64,000 nucleotides of DNA from Symsagittifera roscoffensis (taxonomy: Eukaryota > Xenacoelomorpha > Acoela > Convolutidae), in assembly GCF_963678635.1 (NCBI RefSeq), contig NC_087071.1:39318797-39382796 (forward strand), read 5' to 3'. The notes below the pieces were generated by a model, which was not told where the DNA came from, did not search any database, and saw only the letters and a list, made by a program, of their open reading frames with translations. Position 1 is the stretch's first letter. Each line of letters begins with the position of its first letter. A program made the position numbers and the translations under genes. Below, one piece after another: positions 9,230 to 19,100 of this stretch.

Positions 9230-9325
9230 CTTTTTGATCCAAGGATAGGCCTTGATGATCAAGTTTTAAATTTAATTAAATAGAAAATGATTTAAGATCC
9301 AAGGATGAGCCTTGATGATCTGATT
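9230..9325 (-). repeat. Two spaced palindromic CCAAGG...CCTTG repeats in the leader
   Basis: The plus strand reads gatccaaggataggccttg near 9236 and gatccaaggatgagccttg near 9297. Each unit is a short inverted repeat (CAAGG against CCTTG) with a four to five base loop. Similar repeats occur at 17293, 17370 and 17427 and at 28170, 28247 and 28300, and in reverse orientation in the copy at 35640-35820. Confidence 0.7.
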
Positions 9326-9648
9326 TTAAATTTAAGTGAATTTTAAGTTTAAAATGATTTAAATTTGTGTAAAGAAAAGATTTAGTGTTTTTTATGATAT
9401 TAGTGAGCTTATGAATGCTGTCATGTTTAGGTGATGAAGCTGGAACAACAGGATGATTTATGATTACTAACCATTTATTGTCATGCTACTAATTTTTATT
9501 TTGATTTTTCAATAAATATTTTTCAAACATGTTTTGTATACTACTGCAGAATTTAGGAAAACGATCTGAGATCTTTTTATCAATCGTTATTGTATATTAA
9601 TAATTTTGTTTAGCGCCTGAAATGATTTTGAAGATTGACTTCAAAATT

Positions 9649-9882
9649 TTATGTTTGCAAATGAAAATCTAAATTCATTGCTAGTAGTATTCTAAATACA
9701 AAAGTTTGTGTTGGCTTTTGCCGAACTATCATATAACTATATGGTAATTTTCTACATTGTCGTATGTCGTCTCTGGTTCGAGGTCTTCTTCCAATTCCGG
9801 GTAGTTCTGTTATTGTTCGGAATATTGGCTCTGATCTATTGAGTCGTAGAGACATTTCGATTAAATTATCGTCGTATAACAT
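9649..9882 (-). CDS. Small conserved ORF in the LTR/leader (sORF, element 1 copy)
   Basis: The frame encodes 77 residues with the core MSLRLNRSEPIFRTI, then ELPGIGRRPRTRDDI, a MIVRQKPTQTF block and a hydrophobic end. Two other family members keep the same frame and near-identical protein (17754-17987 and 28628-28834). A diverged plus-strand copy starts with the same seven residues (25007-25186). No known domain is recognised. It is basic with a hydrophobic C-terminal third. It could be a short regulatory or accessory peptide, or an upstream ORF acting in cis. Confidence 0.5.
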   Translation of the reverse strand: MLYDDNLIEMSLRLNRSEPIFRTITELPGIGRRPRTRDDIRQCRKLPYSYMIVRQKPTQTFVFRILLAMNLDFHLQT

Positions 9883-10236
9883 TTTGTTAATGTTTTGTCT
9901 AAATTCTAATCTATTATTGGTTAATTCTAAGCTATTAAGGTCTTATTCGAGACTTATGGTCGCACCAGATGAGTTAGGACCGATGGGTATAACTCATAGA
10001 GTAATTTCGGATAGGGTACACCGTCTGCTCGTCACGCTATCTTATTTTCGGCCGGATAGATTCGTGCAACTTCTTAGTCTAATACCAATCCTAATCTTAC
10101 TCTTATACTATCTAGTCTCAGGTTGTTTAACTAGTCTCTGCTAGGCTCAATAGATCTAGGGTATACTGGTTTATTGCGGCTGCTGAAGTACTCGGGAGAG
10201 TTCAACTAATTTCTAAGTTAAATTCAAATCTCTCTG

Positions 10237-10264
10237 GTGCTGAAATTACAAGTAATTTCAGCAC
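10237..10264. repeat. Perfect 12-bp hairpin in the LTR/leader
   Basis: GTGCTGAAATTA, loop CAAG, then TAATTTCAGCAC. The equivalents are at 18317-18344 (imperfect), 24606-24629 (9-bp arms) and 35352-35379 (GTGCTGAAACT with AGTTTCAGCAC). The pair at position 10 changes from T-A to C-G between copies, so pairing is kept. Confidence 0.8.
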
Positions 10265-10299
10265 TTACAAATAAGTGGATTGTTAGTCAGATGGATCAT

Positions 10300-11980
10300 G
10301 ATTGGTTAATATTAAATACTTTACATTGGTAAAATATCTAATTTATCCAATCATAAAATGTAGTTTAGATCAGGTTCCATTTTGCTTATAAATTTTGGAC
10401 AATTGATTACAGTGAACTAAATTGTATAAAAATTTTTATGCAGGTTTTCATGCATTTTATGAGGCATGTTTGTTATGCATCTTTTCTATGCATAATTTTT
10501 TTACAATTTCTACGATGTTTAATTTTTTGCAAGTAATCGATTTTTATCCATTTTGCCTCTGCAGGACAAGCATTTTCTCCATTTCGAAAAAGAAGTGAAG
10601 TTTTGACAAACAAAGGGCTCCCATTGAGCAAACATTGGCAATAAAATGATCCAAAATCACTGAAAAACAAACGTGAAGGATTTCAAAAAAATCTTTCATG
10701 GGAGAAGCTCGTCATACAACTTTCAGAAATGAAAATTGTAACATAAGATGATTTCAAGGCTGCAATTACTTATTTGCAAGACAAGCAATTTTCAAGGAAG
10801 ATCAACTTGCGGAAACATCGAAACTAGCAGTCGCTTGATAGACTCCGTTGGTTAACCTTATACGTTGACGTAATCTAAAGATTGTTGGCACTAAAACTTA
10901 ACAAAAAAAGCTTGGCAAGTACACATCCGATGAAACTTTATTCTGCTATTTTTCTTAAGCAAAAACTATTATTATCCCCTAAACTTCGACGTGGGTAATG
11001 ATTAAACAAACATCAAGTGATGTGAGACCAAGTTTTTAAAATGTTCAATACCTTTTTATTTCAAAAATTCAATTCAAAACTGATAACCACGCAACAGATA
11101 CCAACCAACGCTCAAAACTCGTATTTTCTATGAAATAATAATTTTAGGCATGCAATGATATCCAAAAATTATGCTTTCAACTTAAATTTACAAATTATAG
11201 TCACGTACAAATAAACATATTTATTTATTCTTCTTTTTACTTTAGCAAATGAATGAATAATGATTTCTAGCTAGTACAGTGCAGATTTAAACAAATTTAT
11301 TTTTGTTTTACTCCAGCAAATGAATGAATAACGCTTTAAAGCTAGTACAGTGCAGATTTAAACTATCCGGGTAAAACTAACTACATTGGAAATTTTAAAC
11401 ATGATTTTCTCAAGTTAGGTATAGACTAGACAAAAAGGGAACCATTTATTTTGATAAATTCGGAACCAAAAGTTTGTCATTTTTGTGTTTTTCAGCAAAT
11501 CAACAATTACGCTTAATATATATCGCTTAAACATATACGCTTAAACATATATAGCGTTAATTGCTTACAATTTTCTTACAAAGCCCAACAAAAAGAAACA
11601 AAATCTAAAGAAATAAAGTTTCCAAAAGTTTGCGCAAGACGTTAAAATTTTGTATTCAAGTAAAGTTTTTGCTTTTTACACAGTAAAATTATATTTTTGG
11701 TCTATCAAACAAAAAATATTTTATCCTAAACAAATTTTTGGAGATTTTACTCGTCCAGATTTACCTTTTTTGATTAGTATAAATTTGAAACAGGTGTTGT
11801 TAAGTAAGAACACGATATAAATGTTGAAACGCATTGGACCAATAATAATCGTTTTTATTACAAAAGATACGTACAAGTTTAATTATTTCCCGAAGCGTTC
11901 TAATTCGCACCTCGTGTATTATAATTTCAGCGGTATAAAATGATCAGTTGGAACCCAAAGTTTGGAAGTCTCGTGATCCG
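10300..11980. other. Non-coding stretch between element 1 and the helicase 3' end
   Basis: I see no supported gene. The stretch is AT-rich. It holds a 71-bp tandem duplication at about 11228-11369 and a short run of repeated cgcttaa/catata motifs near 11510-11560. The helicase 3' UTR probably extends into its right end. Confidence 0.6.
11228..11369. repeat. 71-bp tandem duplication, two copies
   Basis: The text gcaaatgaatgaataa begins at 11245 and again at 11316. Both copies run on to gctagtacagtgcagattta. The two units differ at a handful of bases. Confidence 0.8.
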
Positions 11981-11986
11981 GTTATT

Positions 11987-13172
11987 TTATTTTTGAGATG
12001 TTCGTCGCAAAAAATTTCTAAAGATTTGCTTCTCTGTTTCAAAAGGGAACAATAGTCGCGCCAAGTTATGAATTGACAATTTCCCTGAGAAAGCAGATTT
12101 GCTCAACAGAAGCTCCATTTCCACGCAAAAATTTATGTTCTGCGAAGTCTCTGGAAACTCTTTGCCAATAATGATCACCTGTGTCACACCTTTTTTCACC
12201 AGCATTTCTATTGTTTCTTCTGCATCTTCTGGTTTCAGTTTGTCGATCTGAATAAAGTTTCCACCACTGGGTCCCGTGACATACTGCATGCCACTTTTGT
12301 ATGGTCTTTCTTCGTTTATTTTATCTTCATCAGACAAACTTTGAAAGAACTGAAATTTGTAGTTGGTTCCCACTGAGATTTCGGTAGACCCCTCCGTTTC
12401 AATTTCTCTGACAATGTCTTCCAATCTTTCCTGAATTGATGTGTTTATTCCATCTGTGCTGATGTCATCGTTGGCATCTTCAGTGTTGTGAACAATAATC
12501 AGCTTTGTGGTGGCTCTTGTTACGGCAGTGAAGAACCCCGAGAAAATTTCCGACCACTTATCACTACATCCCTGGGTACACACCAAAACGAATACCACTC
12601 CAAACTCCATTCCTTCGGTCTCTGTAAATCGGAAGAACTTAATAGGGGGGAAAGTGTTGCCATCATTGTCCGAGTTTGTGTTTTTCTGAGAAGTTTTGTT
12701 CTCAACTTCGGAAGAAGGAACTTCTGCTCTAATATTCAAAACACGGAATCTTAACTTCAAAGCATCCTGAAGCTGCTGAAACATGTTTTCTTCCATGCAA
12801 ACTAAGACCGGAAGGAATTCTAAATCTGAAAACTTCGGTGCGTTTTCGCTGATAACGCCGACTGACTTCTCGACAAAAGATGCAACAAAATTGCTGTATT
12901 CAAGAGTTTCTTGAGGAACAAAATGGATATCAGGGTTTTCGGCAAAAAAATTGTGGCCATGTTTGACATCGAACTCTTCCTCTTCTGCATGAGAATAAAG
13001 TTGAACCCATTTACTGGCAAATTTACATATTTCAGCTGAAGACCTGAGAGAACGAGTGAGATGCTCTCTTTGAAATGACTCGAATCCTTCGAGTTGCATG
13101 TTTTTCTTAGATGTGAACAAAATGCAATGCTGATCGCTTTTCAGTTGCTCCATCATTATACGTTGAATAGTA
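11987..13172 (-). CDS. Helicase exon 3: C-terminal superfamily 1 motifs
   Basis: The acceptor is ttttgtag at 13173 and the exon opens in phase 2, reading TIQRIMMEQL. Motif IV-like LTRSLRSSAEICKFA, motif V-like TEGMEFGVVFV and motif VI FFTAVTRATTKLIIVH follow in order, which is the UvrD/Rep arrangement. After motif VI there are about 180 more residues without a domain I recognise; they include a VTQVIIIGKEF strand and end in FLRRTSQK. The stop overlaps an AATAAA-type poly(A) signal (minus strand, near 11982-11990). This is the only copy of this exon in the window. Confidence 0.85.
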
Positions 13173-16100
13173 CTACAAAAAGTATAGCTACCAACTTACT
13201 ACTGTTTTCTGATACTATTTTTTTATGTACGGTACGCGTTATCTCAGTTCAATAAATTGCTCTAAAATTGTTTTCGAATAGTTGATTTCATTAACTGGAA
13301 TAATTTTATCTTTAACTTTCGAGATTAAAAATGCTCTTAGAATGACCATTTCTGTAGTTTCTTTTTTGAAATATTGTTGCCGTCATGTGAACTATTTTAT
13401 CGAATAAATATACTCGGGAATGGTAGCTTTACTTAGAAACACTGTCGTTTGCGCCGAACTCATCGCATATCATTAGATTTTTTCCCTGCAGTTGGTACTG
13501 GAAGTCTTTGCGAAAGAGATCACTAGTTTTTTCGATATCCTCCAGATCAATATTGGCTGCTGAAACAAACCAAAATGTCGAATGATTAATTATTTGAAAC
13601 AGACGGCCTAGGTAAGACTCATGGTGTCTTTAAATATAGATATGGAATCATCCGGGATGATAATTCTTCTGAAAAACTTTCGATACACTTGTTCACTTTC
13701 CTTGAAGTGACTTCAGTGAGAAGAAAAGAGATATTACTTGCAGCTGGGATAGTTGCACTACAAGGTTGCACTTTTTATGTCAAATCAGAAAATATAGAGT
13801 GGTAAAGGGTACAATGAACCGCTTTTTTCAGTTTTGAATGGCTCACCATTGAATTGAGAAGACCTGATCCTTGAGATGCTGATTAGATTTACCACGGAAG
13901 TCTTGAAATTTGTATTTCTGCCTTAAACTTTCAATGAAAAGAGAAAAATGTAAAATTATTAAGTTAAGTACTGTGTTTTGCAGCTTTTTTACTATTCTCA
14001 ATCGCATATTTTTAAAATTACTGAAAGTTTCTCGATTCCTTTGTCCTTAACCCATCTGTTATAAAAGGAGAATTTAAATGCGTTTTTTGAACCAAAACGA
14101 AGCTTCAAAATGTTTATTTTTTTCTTTTTATAGGTTAATAAAAAGTCTATAGTTTTAATACAAAAATTTCTAAAAGTTGTCTTATCTTGCAGCGAAGTTA
14201 TATGCTTTAGGTGAAAACACCTTTTTCGTTTTGTTTCACATCAATCAAAAACAATACACTTCTGGAAATTCGCTAGTTTGCAGTAGAATTGGTGAATCTA
14301 CTAATTTGCATGCTATAGTACTATGTGTGAATGATTGATTCGTCATTAAGTTAAGTTGTACAGCAAACAAAAGGTAAAGTTCAAAATAGTTCAATCTTCG
14401 AAGATATCGCCCTCCTAAGCCAGAAAATAAAACTTGACAAAATCGGCGAACCCCCCAAATCGGAACTAAGAAAGCTACTGTTAGGAAAATCAGAGGAGCG
14501 ATAACAGAGATGATTTGATGATTTTACCCCGGCATTAAATTTACAAACGGCATTATCCGATATGAAGGATAAGGACAGGCGGCTGATTGCTGAAGCGGCA
14601 GTTGCAGCAGCAAACACGCTGGACCGACAACAAGACGTATTTGGATTCGGGACAAAACGACCGCATCGTTTTCCTTCCAGTAGCTATCAAAACTGGGCAG
14701 ACTGGAGGAACCGCTGGGAGGACGAGCAGGCTAGGATGGTCCTGTTAATCTGTTTCACGAGCTGGGCGTTGGAAGAGTTTACAAGCGTGCCTGCCCACTT
14801 TCGAGAAGAGATCGAGGGATACGACGAGCCAACGTTGGCTAGGATGCTCGCCGAGCTCGATCACAGGATGATGCTGTTTCAGACGCACGCAGGCACCCGA
14901 GCGGAGTTCAAAATTTTGATGCAAGGAAAAAAAGAGGGTCTTAGGAGTTCTCCAAACGAGTCCGGTCCCTCGGGGATGTAGCCAATGTGAATATCGGAGC
15001 CCATGCTAGAGATGAAATGAACAGTGAGCAGTTCATCGATGAGCTGTTTGACGTGGAGCTCCAAGACCAGCTCTTGTGGGAAGATTTGGGGAGCCTGGCT
15101 CAGGCCGTTGCTCGGGCCCATGCTTTGGAGCTAGTCAACAAGACATCACAGGCCAGGAAAGGAAAAAGGCTGCATTTAGCGAGAGTGGCGGAGAACCCAA
15201 AAGAAGATCGGCAGTACAAGTGGACTAAGAGGCCCTGAGGATCACCGTCATATAGAATTCGCCCAGAGAATGTCCCCGACACTCCGGTCGAAAGGGGGTT
15301 ATGGATTCCCGAGGACATGGTCAGCTGCGAAGGACCATCGCGCAAGCATGCCGCTCCAGAGAAGGAAAAAGGGACCAATTTTTGGACCCAGTGAACCACC
15401 AAATTACGACCCTCATGTCCTTAGAACATTCTTTCGACCCGAGTTTAGGAGCGATCTTCAATTGCAAGCAAAAAGGCACGTGGAGGAGGACGTCGACATA
15501 ATCCTAGACCTGGCGGCCCCCGGGTAGAAGGCGACGACCGTGGAAGACTATGGGAGCTCGTTCGAGTCTATAGAGATGTCTTTGCCCTAACAGACGCGGA
15601 GTTAGGACGGACGAGTCTAGTGACTCATTGAATCGACACTGGCGATACTGGGCCTATGAAGATTCCTCCCCACAGGGCGTCATCAGCCGACCTACCAATT
15701 ATCCGGAAGGAAGTGCAGAGCATGTTGGATATAGCGGCAATTCAGCCGTCTAACAGTCTCTACAGTGCTCCAATTGTCCTACAAGAGAAGAAGGACGGGA
15801 GCTGGTGGTTTTGTGTGGACTATAGGAAATTGAACGACGCGACGGTCAAAGATGCATTTCCCAGCCCCGGGTACAACAAATCTTTGACGCTTTAAAAGTG
15901 CAGAAAAACTTCTCGTCCCTCAATTTGGACAGTGGTTACTGGCAAGTACCCGTAGCAGAAGGGGGTCGACACAAAACTGCATTCGCCACCCCCGATGGAG
16001 GGCTGTACGAGTATGTAATGATGCCCTTTGGATTGTCCAACGCTCCAGGGGCTTTCCATTGGCTGATGAATGAATTGTTTCGGTAGCACTTGTGGAAGTG

Positions 16101-19100
16101 GGCTCTGGTGTTCCTTGATGACTTTCTAGTTTTACAACCTGTCGGACGAGAATCATTTTGCTCACCTCCGGGCAGCCGTTTAACTCTTGAGAGCAGCCAA
16201 CTTAAAACTAAAGCCGAAGAAATGCAGGCTTGTGCAGAGGGTGGTCACCTACTTGAGCCACATTATTGGAAGTGAGGGAGTCTAAGTCGATCCGGAAAAG
16301 GTAGAGGCGGTCACCGACTTGCCAGTGCCGTCAACCGTGAAGCAAGTGAGATCTTTCCTGGGCTTCTGCAATTACTACCGCCGGTTTGTGAGAAGCTTTG
16401 CCGGTATAGCAAGTTCATTGTCCTGACGAAGAGAAAAGTGCCATTTGTGTCGACAGACGAATGCGAGGCAGCCTTTGCACGTCTCGATAGAGATCTCATC
16501 ACGGCCCTCGTATTGGAGTTTCCCGAATACAATGGCAGCTTCATTGTAGATACCGCAACCCGTAACACCAGTCTTGGGGCAGTACTGTCTAATATCACCC
16601 AGGGGGAAAAACGGTACCTAGTCTACGCCAGTCGCGTTCTCTCAAAGACCGAGACCAATCGTTCAACAACAAAGCGTGAAGCTCTGTCAGTAGTCCAAAC
16701 AGCCAAGTGGTTTAGTCCAAGCAGTCAAGTGGTTTAGTCCAAGCTGTCAGTAGTCCAAGCTGTGAAGTGGTTTACGTTTGGAGTATAAAATTCGTTCTCC
16801 GGACGGATCACTCCAGCTTCCAGTGGCTCTTCAAGCAAAAAGAGCCGGATGAAATGACGTTCAGGATGCAGCAGCTGCTGCAAGAACTAGATTTCGAAGT
16901 AGTCCACCGAGCGGGAGCCATGCACGATTCGTGAGAATGATTTTCACTTTCTCGTGGCTAGTCTAAGTTAAGGGGTTAACTTACTTAATCTTACCTAGGG
17001 GTAGTGATTTGTGATCAAGGGTTGGAGAAAAGTAAATCGATCCCCAAGGTTCAGGTATAATTAGAACTTAAGTATTTCGTTAGGTGCTATTTTTACCATA
17101 CTAAGTTTGAGTATTGTCCTGGGTCAGCTAAAAGGGGGGATCAAGTGAATAATGGATAACCGAAGTTCTTCACTGTTCATCGTGAAAAAATTCTGTTAAT
17201 TCTGGGTCTTGAGTAAGGGTTGGATAGTGAATCGACGTTTGGGGTCGTTAGATATTTTGTAATTTGTGAGGGGAAGATCAAAATTGTTCTATTTGATCCA
17301 AGGATAAGCCTTGATTATCAGAATATAAAATTAATTTAAATTTAAATTATTTTAAGTGAGTTTTAAATAAAAATCCAAGGCAAGCCTTGATGATCGGTTG
17401 TTTTGAATAAGTTCAATTTAAATGAAAACAAGGATACGCCTTGATATTTTAAATGGAAATTTAATTTTGAAAAAAAAAATTTCAGTTTCATTTTTTGTTG
17501 ATGCTAGTAGTTTTATGATTTGCTGCTATGTTTTAGATGATGAAGCTGGGATGAAGAAATAATTTTTATACCGTAACAATGTTTTTTATACTAACTATTT
17601 TTTTCATTCAATAAATATTTTTCCAAGGTGTTTTTTTAATATTTACTGCAGATTTTTGAGGAGAACGGCTAGATATGTTTTTCATCAGTCGTTATTGTAC
17701 AACTATTAAATTTAGCGCCTGTAATTATCGTTGAAGAATTTTCTTCAAAGATGCTATGTCAGTAAATGAAAATCTAAATTTACTGCTAGTAAAATTCGAA
17801 ATATAAAGGTTGGAGTTGGCTTTTGCCGTACGATCATGAATTTTATTGGTAAGTTTCGTTCTAGTCGTATGTCGTCTCTTGTCCGAGGTTTTCTTCCAAT
17901 ACCGGGTAGTTCTCGTATTGTTCGGAATATTGGCTCTGATCTATTGAGTCGTAGAGACACTTCAATTAAATTGTTGTCGTGTAACATTTTTTGGAATTGT
18001 TTGTCTAATTCTAATCAAATGTTTTGGTTAGTTCTAATCTAAGTTGTTTAAGGTCTTCTTCGAGACTTTTGATCCTACCAGATGATTTAAAAATTTTGTT
18101 CATAACTTATGGTGTAATTTCAGATAGGGTACACCGCCTGTTCGTCACGCTATCTTATTTTCGGCCGGATAGAATTGTGCAACTTCTTAGTCTAATACCG
18201 ATCTTAATCTTACTCCTATATCTCCTAGTCTCAATAGATCTAGAGTATACTGGTTTGTTATGAGTCGGTCTCTTGGAGAAAGCAACTAAGTTCTAAGTTA
18301 AATTCAAATCTCTCTGGTGGTGAAGTTACGAGTAATTCCAGCACTTACAAATAAATGGGTTGTTAGTTCGATGGAGTATGATTGGTTAGTCTTCAATATT
18401 TTATAGGGATAAATTAATAGATAATAACCAATAATAAAATCTAGTTTGAATCTGGTTCCACAATATACGAACACTGAATTGACTGAATGGAAATTTTTCA
18501 TACGTTCTCACTCTGCTAGGGGGGGTAGAGTAATTTTGTTAGAATTATTGGAAAGCAAGCGTCGGTAATTAAATTCGTGGGATGTTTCGTACTTGGTCCC
18601 TTGGTTCTTGGCAAAAATAACTTTGCCTTGAATGTTTACCCATTTTTCATGTTGGTAAAAACATTCAATTTCATTTTTATCCATTTTTCATGTTTATCTT
18701 CAGAAAAGCAAAGCGTAGTGTATTAGATAATAACCAATAATAAAATCTAGTTCGAATCTGCGTAGTGTATTATTACGTAGTGTAGTGTATTATTACGGAT
18801 ATTTTTTTCAAACATAAGTCTAAATTCATTGCCATATGTTGCTGCTTTGAAAAAAAGCATTTAGTGAAAATCTATTGGATTTGTTGCTTTTCAATTTTTT
18901 TCCGCCACGCTTTAAAAATTTTTTGCACTTTTTACTAAAATCTCAATTTGATCTCAAAAACTACCGTAGCAATTTTTTTTTAAAAAATGGTACCAAAGGA
19001 AAAACCGGCTGATCTTCTATGTGCCCGCACTTTTTGATTTTCTCTTTTATTTTACCGAATGTTCTACGGCCTTGGAAATTTTCAAAAGGGGAAATTTTGG

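Larger units (their letters stand above)
1..10300 (-). mobile_element. Ty3/gypsy-type LTR retrotransposon, nearly full length, decayed (element 1)
   Basis: Read on the minus strand, the order is LTR/leader (about 10300-8719), ORF0, Gag, zinc-knuckle ORF, protease and RT, RNase H and integrase, then the integrase C-terminus. The RT-RNaseH-integrase order and the GPY motif after integrase place it in Ty3/gypsy. The copy has frame breaks near 8190-8250, 3115 and 670, so it cannot make a complete polyprotein as written. The 3' LTR is not in the window, because coding sequence runs to position 48. Related 5' regions recur at 16926-18545, 24560-25430, 27712-28952 and 35330-36750, so this is a multicopy local family. 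The exact LTR borders cannot be fixed without a second LTR of this copy. Confidence 0.9.
8719..10300 (-). mobile_element. 5' LTR/leader region of element 1
   Basis: This is non-coding apart from a small ORF, and it is homologous over most of its length to 16926-18545 and 27712-28952, and to the inverted 24560-25430 and 35330-36750. On the minus strand it contains a CCAAT-type motif near 10296, a perfect hairpin at 10237-10264, a small ORF (9882-9649), candidate poly(A) signals (minus-strand AATAAA near 9475-9510) and paired CCAAGG/CCTTG palindromes (9230-9325). This order fits U3, R and U5 plus leader, but I cannot separate LTR from leader without the partner LTR. Confidence 0.75.
14555..16925 (+). 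mobile_element. Decayed gypsy-type retrotransposon, GC-richer (element G)
   Basis: The stretch is clearly GC-richer than its flanks and codes on the plus strand for Gag and Pol pieces broken by stops and frameshifts. It ends abruptly at about 16925, inside RNase H (HRAGAMHDS), where an LTR fragment of the other family begins. It belongs to a different Ty3/gypsy lineage from element 1: its RT has the common CVDYRKLN type. It lies antisense within the large helicase intron. Confidence 0.85.

Noticed and set aside
16926-18545. Solo LTR inserted in element G
   Set aside because: Element G does not continue on the right side and no target duplication was found, so a rearrangement junction fits better.
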